Below, piece by piece: positions 9,218-24,960 of a stretch of 46,575 nucleotides of DNA. The DNA lies in contig NZ_VOSS01000046.1 in NCBI RefSeq assembly GCF_007997035.1, forward strand, positions 1 to 46,575, given 5' to 3'. Positions within the stretch are counted from its first letter, which is position 1, and each line of letters starts with the position of its first letter. The position numbers were made by a program, and so were the translations under genes. This stretch comes from Ralstonia sp. TCR112 (lineage in GTDB: Bacteria; Pseudomonadota; Gammaproteobacteria; Burkholderiales; Burkholderiaceae). The notes under the pieces are model-generated. The model searched no databases. It saw only the letters and a list, made by a program, of their open reading frames with translations, and had not been told where the DNA came from.

Positions 9218-10366
9218 ATGAAAATCACCCGCCTGACCACGTACCGCCTGCCCCCGCGCTGGATGTTCCTGAAAGTCGAGACCGACGAGGGCGTCACCGG
9301 CTGGGGCGAACCCGTCATCGAAGGCCGTGCGCGCACGGTGGAAGCAGCGGTGCACGAGCTGTCCGACTACCTCATCGGCCAGGACCCGAGCCGCATCAAC
9401 GACCTGTGGCAGACCATGTATCGCGCCGGCTTCTACCGCGGCGGCCCGATCCTGATGAGCGCCATCGCCGGCATCGACCAGGCGCTGTGGGACATCAAGG
9501 GCAAGGTGCTGGGCGTGCCGGTGTACGAACTGCTCGGCGGCCTCGTGCGCGACAAGATGCGCACCTACAGCTGGGTCGGCGGCGACCGCCCGGCCGACGT
9601 GATTGCCGGCATGAAGGCGCTGCAGGCCGGCGGCTTCGATCACTTCAAGCTCAACGGCTGCGAAGAGATGGGCATCATCGACACGTCCCGCGCGGTGGAT
9701 GCTGCGGTCGCCAAGGTTGCTGAGATTCGCTCGGCGTTCGGCAACACCGTCGAATTCGGGCTGGATTTTCACGGCCGCGTTTCTGCGCCGATGGCCAAGG
9801 TGCTGATCAAGGAGCTGGAGCCGTATCGCCCGCTCTTTATCGAAGAGCCCGTGCTGGCCGAGCAGGCCGAAACCTATGCCCGCCTGGCCGCCCACACCCA
9901 TCTGCCAATTGCCGCCGGCGAGCGCATGTTCTCGCGCTTCGACTTCAAGCGCGTGCTGGAGGCAGGCGGGGTGTCGATCCTGCAGCCGGACCTGTCTCAC
10001 GCCGGCGGCATTACCGAATGCGTGAAGATCGCCGCCATGGCCGAGGCTTACGATGTGGCGTTGGCGCCGCATTGCCCGCTTGGCCCCATCGCGCTGGCGG
10101 CCTGCCTGCACGTGGATTTCGTCAGCTGGAACGCCACGTTGCAGGAACAAAGCATGGGCATCCATTACAACAAGGGCGCCGAACTGCTCGATTACGTGCG
10201 CAACAAGGCCGATTTTGCGCTGGAAGGCGGCTATATCCGCCCGCCGCGCCTGCCCGGCCTGGGCGTGGACATCGACGAGGCGCTGGTCATCGAACGCAGC
10301 AAGGAAGCACCCGACTGGCGCAACCCGGTGTGGCGCCACGCCGACGGTTCCGTCGCAGAGTGGTAA
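9218..10366 (+). CDS. dgoD: D-galactonate dehydratase
   Basis: Enolase-superfamily (mandelate-racemase subgroup) enzyme that dehydrates D-galactonate to 2-keto-3-deoxy-D-galactonate. At 382 residues it equals the E. coli enzyme in length. Mg2+ ligands fall at Asp183 (FGLDFHG), Glu209 (FIEEPV) and Glu235 (AAGERMF). Catalytic His185 and His285 (APHCPLGP) are also in place. It lies 20 bases after dgoA and ends the catabolic cluster. No terminator was recognised after it. Confidence 0.96.
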   Translation: MKITRLTTYRLPPRWMFLKVETDEGVTGWGEPVIEGRARTVEAAVHELSDYLIGQDPSRINDLWQTMYRAGFYRGGPILMSAIAGIDQALWDIKGKVLGVPVYELLGGLVRDKMRTYSWVGGDRPADVIAGMKALQAGGFDHFKLNGCEEMGIIDTSRAVDAAVAKVAEIRSAFGNTVEFGLDFHGRVSAPMAKVLIKELEPYRPLFIEEPVLAEQAETYARLAAHTHLPIAAGERMFSRFDFKRVLEAGGVSILQPDLSHAGGITECVKIAAMAEAYDVALAPHCPLGPIALAACLHVDFVSWNATLQEQSMGIHYNKGAELLDYVRNKADFALEGGYIRPPRLPGLGVDIDEALVIERSKEAPDWRNPVWRHADGSVAEW

Positions 10367-10436
10367 GCCGGGCGGGGGAGGGGACGTCGTAGCACGTTTT
10401 ACTGACCGCGATCACCCCAGCCGGGTCATTCCCGTC

Positions 10437-10450
10437 TGGTAAAATCGCGG
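10437..10450 (+). promoter_or_regulatory. Probable extended -10 promoter of tkt
   Basis: TGGTAAAAT (10437-10445) is an extended -10 element (TG-N-TAAAAT) about 37 bases before the tkt ATG. No good -35 is seen, as is common for extended -10 promoters. The 14 bases TGGTAAAATCGCGG recur exactly before purB at 42872-42885. Confidence 0.5.
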
Positions 10451-10481
10451 TTTTCCCGCCTATCTCCTGCCGCAGGTTCGC

Positions 10482-13593
<3,112 letters not shown>

Positions 13594-13614
13594 TCCTGCT
13601 GAACGGCACAGAAG

Positions 13615-13640
13615 AACGCGCCTTCGGGCGCGTTTTTCTT
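13615..13640 (+). terminator. Intrinsic terminator after gap
   Basis: Perfect 8-base-pair stem AACGCGCC/GGCGCGTT closed by a TTCG tetraloop (13623-13626) and followed by a T-rich tract (13633-13640). Strong, classical form. Confidence 0.9.
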
Positions 13641-13745
13641 AGGTGGGCCAAGCGCAGGCCAGTCACAGGCACGCCCGCCTCGCCTGAGGCCCGTCGACGT
13701 TTGTTATGGACGGGAAAGAAAACGTTTGCGGGCGAGCAAATTTCC

Positions 13746-13796
13746 AATTCGCGCTACAGGAATTCGCTTTGAAAATCGGGTTGCAGTCCGTACACT
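13746..13796 (+). promoter_or_regulatory. Probable phcA promoter with an operator-like repeat
   Basis: TTGAAA (13769-13774), a 16-base spacer and TACACT (13791-13796) form a reasonable sigma-70 promoter about 110 bases before the phcA start. It lies in an AT-richer stretch that stands out from the GC-rich surroundings. Just upstream, AATTCGC is repeated 15 bases apart (13746 and 13761), and AATTC/GAATT (13746-13764) forms a short inverted repeat, a possible regulator site. The remainder of 13641-13904 holds no gene that I can recognise. Confidence 0.5.
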
Positions 13797-13904
13797 GAAC
13801 AAATACTACATTGTGATGTGGCGGGCTTTTACGTCGCGTCCGGCCCATTGCCTCGGCAATGGTTGCCTTTCCAGTTTTCCAACGTGTTCGAGCCAAGGCG
13901 TCCC

Positions 13905-14948
13905 ATGGTCAACGTCGATACCAAGCTGCTGGTGATTTTTGTTGAGCTGCTGAGCAAGCGCAACGCCACCTACGTGGCTGAAAAGATGCACATGACCGCA
14001 CCGGCTGTCTCGCATTCGCTGGGTCGTTTGCGCGAGATCTTCGACGATCCCCTTTTCATTCGCGTTCCGCACGGCCTGACGCCCACGCCCAAGGCGCTTG
14101 AGCTGGGCCCGAAGGTGCGCGAGATGCTCGACCTGTGGGCGGCCATCAACGAGGGCGATATCGCCACGTTCGACCCCGCCGAAGCCACCGGCACGTTCAA
14201 CGTCAGCTTTGCCGGCACGCTGGGCGATGCGCTGTTCGACCGCTTCCTGCTGCGCATCAAGCGCCTGGCGCCGGCATTGCAGGTGCGCCTGACCGAATCG
14301 TCTTCGTGGGAAGCCGATGTGGCGGCCATGCGCGCCAACGAGCTGGATCTGGCCTTCTCTCCGTTCCCCACGCGCCACCCCGAGATCATGGAAGAGGTCG
14401 TGACCTCCTTCAACATGTGGGTCTGCGCGCGCAAGGACCACCCGATCCTCGGCGATCGCTGCACGCTGGAGCAATACCTCGACTGCGAGCATATCTTCAT
14501 CGCGCAGGGCAGCCCGGGCAGCCGTGTCGCGCCGTCGCTCATTCCGCTGGACTACGCCTTGCAGCAGCGCGGCCTCAAGCGCAACTCGACCATGACGGTG
14601 CACAGCTGGCGCACCCAGGGCGAAGTGGCGGCCCAGACCGACATGATCTTCACGGTCAATTCGCTGATGAAGGATATGGTCTGCAAGATGTACGACCTCA
14701 ACGCATTCCCGCTGCCGACCGAGCTGGAAACTGTGCTGGGCCTGAACATGCTGTGGCACCGCAGCCGCAACACGCACCCGATGCTGGTGTGGGCGCGTCA
14801 GCTCTTCAAGCAGGTCGTGGCCGAATACACCGGGCAGGCGTCCGGCGCGCCGGCCCATCCGCCCGTGCAGGCCAAGGAACACGGCAAGGCCGAGAAGGGT
14901 GGTCAAGGCGACGCAGAAAAGGAGGGTGAGACGCGGCTGTCCGCCTGA
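13905..14948 (+). CDS. phcA: LysR-type global virulence/quorum-sensing regulator PhcA
   Basis: Output regulator of the Ralstonia Phc density-sensing system, controlling exopolysaccharide, motility, siderophore and other genes in plant-pathogenic relatives. The N-terminal helix-turn-helix (about residues 4-63: NATYVAEKMHMTAPAVSHSL, FDDPLFIR) is typical LysR. The effector domain runs to about residue 310. The start is ATG 13905 (MVNVDTKLL), 347 residues, giving the same mass class as the described 38-39 kDa PhcA; the frame is open further upstream but lacks family similarity. The last 30 residues are a charged Lys/Glu/Gly-rich tail. Identity rests on recognised sequence and on the phcBSRQ set 9 kb away. 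It is convergent with fur. Confidence 0.9.
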   Translation: MVNVDTKLLVIFVELLSKRNATYVAEKMHMTAPAVSHSLGRLREIFDDPLFIRVPHGLTPTPKALELGPKVREMLDLWAAINEGDIATFDPAEATGTFNVSFAGTLGDALFDRFLLRIKRLAPALQVRLTESSSWEADVAAMRANELDLAFSPFPTRHPEIMEEVVTSFNMWVCARKDHPILGDRCTLEQYLDCEHIFIAQGSPGSRVAPSLIPLDYALQQRGLKRNSTMTVHSWRTQGEVAAQTDMIFTVNSLMKDMVCKMYDLNAFPLPTELETVLGLNMLWHRSRNTHPMLVWARQLFKQVVAEYTGQASGAPAHPPVQAKEHGKAEKGGQGDAEKEGETRLSA

Positions 14949-14973
14949 CATCCGCCATCTCGCCGCTCCAATG

Positions 14974-15003
14974 AAAAACGCCGCAGACGATGCGGCCGTT
15001 TCC
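14974..15003 (-). terminator. Terminator between convergent phcA and fur
   Basis: GCCGCA (14980-14985) pairs with TGCGGC (14991-14996). On the minus strand the stem is followed by GTTTTTC, fitting a fur terminator. On the plus strand a weaker T-containing tail follows, so it may serve both genes. Confidence 0.6.
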
Positions 15004-15019
15004 TTTTGGCGACGATGCT

Positions 15020-15451
15020 TCAGCGCTTTGGCCGGTGCGGGCAGGCTTCCTTCGTGCAATTGCCATAAAGCGACAGCGCGTGCTCCTGCAGCGCAAAGCC
15101 GCGCGCACGGGCGATGCTCTGCTGGCGCTGTTCGATCTCGGCATCAAAAAATTCTTCGACGCGGCCGCAATCGAGGCACACCAGGTGATCGTGGTGCTTG
15201 CCCTCGTTGAGTTCGTAGATGGCCTTGCCGGATTCGAAGTTGTTGCGTGACAGCAGCCCCGCCTGTTCGAATTGCGTCAGTACGCGATAGACCGTGGCCA
15301 GGCCAATGTCCATCTGCTCGGCGAGCAGGATGCGGTACACGTCTTCGGCGCTCATGTGGCGCTCTTCGCTGGTCTGAAAGATCTCGAGGATCTTCAACCG
15401 CGGCACCGTGGCTTTCAGACCGATGTTCTTGAGGTCTGCAGGACTCGGCAT
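15020..15451 (-). CDS. fur: Ferric uptake regulator
   Basis: Fe2+-dependent dimeric repressor of iron uptake genes. The protein has 143 residues with a winged-helix N-terminus ([47 protein letters not shown]). The metal/dimer domain contains the His-rich [16 protein letters not shown], with a Cys pair in CLDC and further Cys residues in the C-terminal CTKEACPH. It is divergent from bamE across 149 bases, an arrangement common in betaproteobacteria, and convergent with phcA. Confidence 0.96.
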   Translation of the reverse strand: MPSPADLKNIGLKATVPRLKILEIFQTSEERHMSAEDVYRILLAEQMDIGLATVYRVLTQFEQAGLLSRNNFESGKAIYELNEGKHHDHLVCLDCGRVEEFFDAEIEQRQQSIARARGFALQEHALSLYGNCTKEACPHRPKR

Positions 15452-15600
15452 GCGCCAGGCTCCCTAGAGTACAATGTTCGGATTCCAATCATAAGGGTTT
15501 TGGCGGCAAAAGTCCTATTGACGGGCCTGCACAATGTGCCTGGCCGTCGCCGATTCCTCCCGTACCGGCACACCCGGAACCGTTTGAAGGCCGATCGCTC

Positions 15601-16257
15601 ATGACCTTTTCCTTTGCGCGCAGTCCTGTCCGTTTTGCCCACGTCGCCCGTCGCGGCGGCCTGTTGATGGGTGCCATGCTCGCTGTGTCGGCGTTGCTGG
15701 CCGGATGCGGCACCTATGACAGCACCACGCGCAAGATCGCCAATGCCGTCACGCCGTATCGCATCGACATCGTGCAAGGCAACTTCGTGTCGCGCGAACA
15801 GGCGGCGCAGCTCAAGGAAGGCATGACCCGTGACCAGGTGCGCTTCGTACTCGGCACGCCGCTGTTGACGGACATGTTCCACGCCAACCGCTGGGACTAT
15901 ATTTTCTCGTTCAAGCGTGGCAATACGGCTGTTGTGCAGGAACGCAAGCTGACCGTGTGGTTTGACGGCGATCGCCTCGCCAAGTGGGTGGGCGCTGATG
16001 AACTGCCGTCCGAAGCGGAGCTGATCTCGGAAATCGACGGCATCAAACGTCCGAAGAAGGACGCCGCGCAGGCCGCTGCTGCCGCGGGCGCGGCACCCGC
16101 TGCACGTGCACCGTCGATTCCGTCGGCTGAAGTGACGGACCGCGTGCAGTCGACCGCAGGCTCCAAAAACAACGTTGACGTGACGCTGCCGGAGCGCCGC
16201 ACTGGCGGTGGTGGTACTGACACCAGCGTTCCGCCGCCGGCCACCCAATCGCAGTGA
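15601..16257 (+). CDS. bamE: Outer membrane assembly lipoprotein BamE
   Basis: Lipoprotein subunit of the BAM complex, which inserts beta-barrel proteins into the outer membrane. There is an N-terminal signal with lipobox LLAGC (Cys36). The SmpA/OmlA fold follows: DIVQGNFVSREQAAQLKEGMTRDQVRFVLGTPLL and RWDYIFSFKRG. At 218 residues it is almost twice E. coli BamE (113). The extra C-terminal part from about residue 155 is Ala/Pro-rich low complexity, as in other Burkholderiales proteins. Followed by dapB. Confidence 0.9.
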   Translation: MTFSFARSPVRFAHVARRGGLLMGAMLAVSALLAGCGTYDSTTRKIANAVTPYRIDIVQGNFVSREQAAQLKEGMTRDQVRFVLGTPLLTDMFHANRWDYIFSFKRGNTAVVQERKLTVWFDGDRLAKWVGADELPSEAELISEIDGIKRPKKDAAQAAAAAGAAPAARAPSIPSAEVTDRVQSTAGSKNNVDVTLPERRTGGGGTDTSVPPPATQSQ

Positions 16258-16380
16258 ACGCCGTGAAGCGCGCATAGCCAGCGCGCCGGCATCACGACTT
16301 CGAGCGAGCGGCGGACGGGTTCCGCCGCTTGTGCGTTTTACAGACCGTTTTCTCTTTTGCAGCTTTTCGCTCTCACCGAC

Positions 16381-19981
<3,601 letters not shown>

Positions 19982-20005
19982 TCGGCCATCCCACTCAAGG
20001 AACGC

Positions 20006-20536
20006 ATGGTTATGTCGTTGTCCCGAGGTTTGTCCCGCCGCCGCTTTGGTCGCTCTGTCATTGCCCTGGGGATTGCGCTGCCGGCGCTGTCCGCCTGCGG
20101 CTTCCACATGCGGGGCAATACCGACTTCGCGTTCAAGCGGCTGTACATCAACTTGCCGCAGAACTCGCAGATGCGCGCGCAGTTGCGCCGGCTGATCGAC
20201 AACGGCTCCGACACCGTCATCGTGTCGGATAAGAAAGACGCCGATGCGCTGCTCGACGTGCTGGCTGAAGACCGTGTGAAAACCATCTCGTCGCTCACGC
20301 CGCAGGGTGTGGTGCGCGAGTACCGCATCACGTATCGCTTCCGCTTCCAGCTGCGCGATGCGCACGACAACCTGCTGATCCCGCCGTCGGAAATCACGCA
20401 GTTCCGCGATCTCTCGTACAACGAGACGCAGGTGCTCGCCAAGGACTACGAAGAAGCGGCGCTCTACCGAGACATGCAGGGCGATACGATCAACCAGCTC
20501 GTGCGGCGCCTGGGCGCCGTGAAGCTGCCGTCGTAA
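20006..20536 (+). CDS. lptE: LPS-assembly lipoprotein LptE
   Basis: Outer-membrane lipoprotein that plugs LptD and completes lipopolysaccharide export. The protein has 176 residues with a signal peptide and lipobox LSAC (Cys31), then CGFHMRGNTDFAFKRLYI, the usual LptE start. The n-region SRRRFGRSVIALG contains adjacent arginines and resembles a Tat signal; whether it uses Tat is unknown. ATG 20006 and 20012 are both possible. It has the normal position between leuS and holA. Confidence 0.92.
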   Translation: MVMSLSRGLSRRRFGRSVIALGIALPALSACGFHMRGNTDFAFKRLYINLPQNSQMRAQLRRLIDNGSDTVIVSDKKDADALLDVLAEDRVKTISSLTPQGVVREYRITYRFRFQLRDAHDNLLIPPSEITQFRDLSYNETQVLAKDYEEAALYRDMQGDTINQLVRRLGAVKLPS

Positions 20537-20561
20537 GCGGCGGATCAGGGCAAGGTTTGCC

Positions 20562-21638
20562 ATGCAATTGCGGCTCGACGCGCTCGAAGGTCATCTGAAG
20601 CAGGCTTCTGCCAAGGGGCTCGCGCCGCTGTACGTGGTGCATGGCGACGAGCACCTGCTCGCACTTGAGGCGGTCGATGCGCTGCGGCAGGCCGCGCGCG
20701 CGCAGGGCTTTACCGAGCGCGACGTGATGAGCGTCGAGCGTGGCTTCTCGTGGTCGCGCGTGACCGAGGCCCAGCAGTCGATGTCGCTGTTCGGAGATCG
20801 CAAGATCGTCGAGCTGCGTATTCCGTCGGGCAAGCCCGGCAAGGATGGCGGCGAAGCACTGCGCGCATTGGCTGCGGGCACGCCGTCCGGGCCGGCCACC
20901 GACACCGTCACGCTGATCACGCTGCCGCGTCTGGATTTTGCGACTGCCAAGTCGGCGTGGTTCGCGGCGCTCGAAGGCGCGGGTGTGTCGATCAAGGTCG
21001 ATTCGGTGGACCGCACCAAGCTGCCCGGCTGGATTGGCGAGCGTCTCGCGCGTCAGCAGCAGCGTGTGGAGCCCGGTGAGCCTGGCCGCCGCGCGCTGCA
21101 GTTCATTGCCGACCGTGTGGAGGGCAATCTGCTCGCCGCGCATCAGGAAATCCAGAAACTCGGCTTGCTGCATCCGCCCGGTGTGCTGACGTTCGACGAT
21201 GTGCACGATGCGGTCCTCAACGTGGCGCGCTACGACGTGTTCAAGCTATCCGAAGCCATGCTGGCGGGCGATGTGCCGCGTCTGGTGCGCATGCTCGAAG
21301 GCCTGCGCGGCGAGGGCGAAGCTACGGTCCTGGTCCTCTGGACGTTGACGGAAGAAATTCGCGTATTATCAAAAATCGCTTCGGGCGCGGCCCAAGGCAA
21401 GCCGGTGGCGTCCATGCTGCGAGAACTCCGGGTGTGGGGGCCACGCGAGCGGCTGGTGCCGCAGGCGGCGCAGCGGCTGTCACAGCGCGAGCTGGAGGGT
21501 GCGCTCTCCATGGCCGCCAAGCTGGATCGGCAGGTCAAGGGCTTGCGCGAGCCGTCGCTGCCGGCCGAGCCATGGGATGGCCTGCTGCAACTGGCGATGC
21601 GCATCGCGCGGCCGGGCAGTCTTCCGGTGCCGGCCTGA
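20562..21638 (+). CDS. holA: DNA polymerase III subunit delta
   Basis: Clamp-loader subunit that opens the beta sliding clamp. The protein has 358 residues and a typical N-terminus ([23 protein letters not shown]). The AAA-like domain contains [27 protein letters not shown], and the C-terminal collar region includes [15 protein letters not shown]. It lies 25 bases after lptE. A short AT-rich patch near 21358-21380 lies inside the coding frame. Confidence 0.93.
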   Translation: MQLRLDALEGHLKQASAKGLAPLYVVHGDEHLLALEAVDALRQAARAQGFTERDVMSVERGFSWSRVTEAQQSMSLFGDRKIVELRIPSGKPGKDGGEALRALAAGTPSGPATDTVTLITLPRLDFATAKSAWFAALEGAGVSIKVDSVDRTKLPGWIGERLARQQQRVEPGEPGRRALQFIADRVEGNLLAAHQEIQKLGLLHPPGVLTFDDVHDAVLNVARYDVFKLSEAMLAGDVPRLVRMLEGLRGEGEATVLVLWTLTEEIRVLSKIASGAAQGKPVASMLRELRVWGPRERLVPQAAQRLSQRELEGALSMAAKLDRQVKGLREPSLPAEPWDGLLQLAMRIARPGSLPVPA

Positions 21639-21712
21639 TCCACACCATCGGCCGCAAGTCTCCGAATTGTCCTCACACTGAATTTGCCGGCAGCTCGCCG
21701 GTCGCGATCATC

Positions 21713-22993
21713 ATGAAGCAGCTCGACGTGAACGAATACATGGCCCTGGTCGGCCGTCAGGCGCGCACCGCCTCGCGTGGCATGGCCCGGGCCGGCACCG
21801 CGCAGAAGAACCGCGCGTTGTTGCACATTGCCGCCGCCGTCCGTCGCGATGCCGCCAAGCTCAAAGAGGTCAATGCCCGCGACGTCGAACGTGCTCGCGC
21901 CAACGGCCAGGACGCCGCCTTCATCGACCGCCTTACGCTGACTGATCGTGCCATCGAGACCATGGCCGCCGGCCTGGAGCAGATCGCCGCGCTGCCCGAC
22001 CCGATCGGCGAGATCAGCAACATGAAGTTCCGCCCGACCGGCATCCAGGTCGGCCAGATGCGCGTGCCGCTTGGCGTGATCGGCATCATCTATGAGTCGC
22101 GGCCGAACGTGACGGTGGATGCCGCGGCGCTGTGCATCAAGTCTGGCAACGCGACCATTCTGCGCGGCGGCTCCGAAGCGATCGAATCGAACGGCGCGCT
22201 GGCGGCGCTCATCGAGGAAGGGCTGGCCGATGCTGGCCTGCCTGCCAACGCCGTGCAGGTGGTGGCCACCACGGATCGCGCGGCGGTCGGCAAGCTCATC
22301 ACCATGACGGAGTACGTCGATGTGATCGTCCCCCGCGGCGGCAAGAGCCTGATCGCGCGACTGATCGAAGAAGCGCGGGTGCCGATGATCAAGCATCTGG
22401 ACGGCATCTGTCACGTCTACATCGACGTCGACGCCGACATCGAGAAGGCCGTGCGCGTGTGCGACAACGCCAAGACGCAGCGCTACGCACCGTGCAATAC
22501 GATGGAAACGCTGCTCGTGTCGCGCGATGTGGCTGCGCGCGCGCTGCCGCCGCTGGCAAAGATCTACCAGGACAAGAGCGTGGAACTGCGCGTGTGCCCG
22601 GCCACGCGCGCCACGCTGGAAGCCGCCGGGTTCGGCAATCTGAAAGACGCCGTCGAGGCCGACTGGCACACCGAATATCTCGCGCCGATCCTGTCGATCC
22701 GCACCGTCGACGGCCTGGACGATGCCATCGAGCACATCAACACCTACGGCTCGGCGCACACCGATTCCATCATCACCGAGAACTACTCGACCGGCATGCG
22801 CTTCCTGCGCGAGGTCGATTCGGCCAGCGTGATGATCAACGCGTCCACGCGCTTTGCCGATGGGTTCGAGTACGGCCTGGGCGCCGAGATCGGCATCTCC
22901 AACGACAAGCTGCACGCGCGTGGGCCGGTGGGGCTGGAGGGGCTGACCTCGCTGAAATACGTCGTGTTCGGGCACGGCGAGATTCGCACCTGA
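21713..22993 (+). CDS. proA: Glutamate-5-semialdehyde dehydrogenase (gamma-glutamyl phosphate reductase)
   Basis: NADPH-dependent reduction of gamma-glutamyl phosphate, second step of proline synthesis. The protein has 426 residues from ATG 21713 ([19 protein letters not shown]); the frame is open back into holA but the family start is here. Motifs include [26 protein letters not shown], the catalytic Cys in [14 protein letters not shown], and [13 protein letters not shown]. It ends before a hairpin terminator. Confidence 0.96.
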   Translation: MKQLDVNEYMALVGRQARTASRGMARAGTAQKNRALLHIAAAVRRDAAKLKEVNARDVERARANGQDAAFIDRLTLTDRAIETMAAGLEQIAALPDPIGEISNMKFRPTGIQVGQMRVPLGVIGIIYESRPNVTVDAAALCIKSGNATILRGGSEAIESNGALAALIEEGLADAGLPANAVQVVATTDRAAVGKLITMTEYVDVIVPRGGKSLIARLIEEARVPMIKHLDGICHVYIDVDADIEKAVRVCDNAKTQRYAPCNTMETLLVSRDVAARALPPLAKIYQDKSVELRVCPATRATLEAAGFGNLKDAVEADWHTEYLAPILSIRTVDGLDDAIEHINTYGSAHTDSIITENYSTGMRFLREVDSASVMINASTRFADGFEYGLGAEIGISNDKLHARGPVGLEGLTSLKYVVFGHGEIRT

Positions 22994-23013
22994 TATCGCT
23001 TGCTGCACATTGA

Positions 23014-23042
23014 GCGCCGCCATGAGCGGCGCGCTGTTTTTA
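23014..23042 (+). terminator. Intrinsic terminator after proA
   Basis: GCGCCGC (23014-23020) pairs with GCGGCGC (23026-23032), with a five-base loop, followed by GCTGTTTTTA. An ATG at 23022 lies in this loop, which argues against it as the hemJ start. Confidence 0.8.
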
Positions 23043-23078
23043 CCGATCGCGCTTCACACCATTCACGGGACGCTTCGC

Positions 23079-23501
23079 ATGCTCTGGGTCAAAGCCTTTC
23101 ACATCGTCTTCATTGCGTCGTGGTTTGCCGGGCTGTTCTATCTACCGCGCATCTTCGTCAACTTGGCAATGGAAACCGAGCGCGCGGCTATCACGCGCCT
23201 GCTGATCATGGCCCGCAAGCTGTTCCGCTTCACGACCATGCTGGCGATTGTCGCGATCCTGCTGGGGTTGTGGCTGTTCCTGGGATATCGCATCGGGCTG
23301 TATCCGCCCAATGGCTGGATGCACGCGAAGCTCGCGCTGGTGCTCGTGACGATCGGTTATCACCATGGCTGCGGCGTGCTGCTGCGCAAGTTCGAGGCCG
23401 GCGCCAACAAGCGCTCCCACAAGTTCTACCGCTGGTTCAATGAGCTGCCGGTGCTGTTGTTGCTGGCGATTACGATCCTGGTGGTCGTGAAGCCGTTCTG
23501 A
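23079..23501 (+). CDS. hemJ: HemJ-type protoporphyrinogen oxidase (CopD/UPF0093 family membrane protein)
   Basis: Inner-membrane protein converting protoporphyrinogen IX to protoporphyrin IX in haem synthesis. From ATG 23079 it has 140 residues and about four transmembrane helices. Conserved features include MLWVKAFHIVFIASWFAGLFYLPRIFV (His8), GWMHAKLALV and the C-terminal RWFNELPVLLL. Upstream in-frame starts fall in the proA terminator and are rejected. The neighbouring methyltransferase starts 17 bases later. Confidence 0.88.
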   Translation: MLWVKAFHIVFIASWFAGLFYLPRIFVNLAMETERAAITRLLIMARKLFRFTTMLAIVAILLGLWLFLGYRIGLYPPNGWMHAKLALVLVTIGYHHGCGVLLRKFEAGANKRSHKFYRWFNELPVLLLLAITILVVVKPF

Positions 23502-23518
23502 TTTTTTCTGGTTTTCCG

Positions 23519-24927
23519 ATGGCAACTGCTTACTTCGCGCCATGCCCCCGAGGGCTGGAACAGGCGCTGGCCGATGAACTGGCCGAAATCGCCATCCGCC
23601 CCGAGGTGGACGAGCTGGCCGCGTTCGAGGTGGGCCGCACCGTACCGGGTGGCGTGCACTTCTTCGGCACGCAGGGCGCGGCGTATGCCGTCAACCTGCA
23701 TAGCCGCATTGCCAGCCGTGTGCTGATGCGCCTGGCTTCGCGCGGGTATCGCTCGGAAGACGACATCTACGCGCTGGCCGCGGCGCAGCGTTGGGAAGAC
23801 TACTTCACGCCCGACGAGATGATCCGCGTGGACGTGACCGCGCACAAATCGCCGTTGCAGAGCCTGAAGTTTGTCGGCCTGCGTGTGAAGGACGGGGTGT
23901 GTGACCGCTTCCGCCAACGCATGGGCGCGCGGCCCAGCGTTGATACCGTCTCGCCCGACGTGCGCATCTACGCGTACCTGACCGAGACCGATTGCACAAT
24001 CTATCTCGACACCACCGGCGAGCCGCTCTTCAAGCGCGGCTGGCGTCAGGAAAAGGGCGAGGCGCCGCTGAAGGAAAACCTCGCCGCCGGCATTCTGCGC
24101 CTGACAGGCTGGACGGGCGCACATGGCATGCCGTTCTACGATCCGATGTGCGGCAGCGGCACGTTCCTCGTTGAAGCTGCACAACGCGCGCTCGGCATTG
24201 CGCCGGGCGGTCAACGCGCCTTCGCCTGCGAATGGTTGCAGGACCACGATGCCAAATGCTTCAAGCGTCTGCGCGAAGCCGCTGCCGACGCGGCCGCCGC
24301 ATCCATGCGCCGGGCACCGCCGCTGGTGGCGGCGCCGACATTTCCACCGACATGCTCGCTTATGCCGCCGCCAATTGGCAGCGTGCCGGTCTGCCCGGCG
24401 AGCCGGTGCTCAAGCAGGTCGATGCGCGCTTCGGCAAGCCGCCGTTCGAGGCCGCCGGCGTGTTGTTGATGAACCCGCCTTACGGCGAGCGTATCGCCGT
24501 GCGCGGTGCACATGGTTCTCGCCGCCGCCGGCCGGAAGGCGAAGGCGACGAGGATGGCACCGTGTTTGAGCGCGCCAGCCGCGCCATGGGTGCCCCGCGC
24601 GACGATGGCCGCCGTCCGATGCGCGAACTGCGTCAGCCGGAGCCGCCGCCCCCGATCGACCCCGAGGAAGAGGCCGCCGCCAACGAATTTGCGCAGGCCT
24701 TTGCCGGCACGCTCAAGCGTGAATTCGCCGGCTGGAAGGCGTTCGTCTTCACGGGCGATCTCTCGATGCCGCGTCGGATGCGGCTGAAGGAGTCGCAGCG
24801 CACGCCGCTGTACAACGGCAACATCGAATGCCGTCTGTTCCGCTTCGACATGGTGAAGGGCGGCATGCGCGATCGCCCGGAGCGGCCTGTTAAAGGCGAT
24901 GCCTCAAACGACAACGCCGACGCATAA
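23519..24927 (+). CDS. THUMP-domain class I SAM-dependent RNA methyltransferase (RlmL-like), frameshifted
   Basis: Probable 23S rRNA guanine-N2 methyltransferase. The N-terminal THUMP part (about residues 1-160) is followed by the SAM motif DPMCGSGTFLVEA. The first frame runs to 24469 but loses family similarity after about residue 262 (CFKRLREAAADAAAASM). The expected GADISTDMLAYAAANWQRAG and catalytic NPPYGERI lie in another frame that ends at 24927. The shift falls between about 24300 and 24345 and equals one missing base. A basic, Glu/Pro-rich insert (about 24520-24660) follows NPPY. The C-terminus (FTGDLSMPRRMRLKESQRTPLYNGNIECRLFRF) is typical for the family. Confidence 0.85.
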
Positions 24928-24940
24928 GCATCGGCGTTGT
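24911..24940. terminator. Large hairpin between convergent methyltransferase and phcQ
   Basis: A 13-base stem with one mismatch (24911-24923 with 24928-24940) and a four-base loop, spanning the methyltransferase stop codon. There is no T-run. Position between converging genes suggests transcript-end protection or termination in both directions. Confidence 0.5.
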
Positions 24941-24960
24941 GTGCCAACGGCGGGCCCGGT

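Noticed and set aside
13818-13904. Longer N-terminus for PhcA
   Set aside because: The extra 29 residues are not part of the LysR fold. MVNVDTKLL at 13905 is the expected start.
23010-23078. Longer N-terminus for HemJ
   Set aside because: The upstream ATG codons lie within the proA terminator hairpin, and the family start matches ATG 23079.
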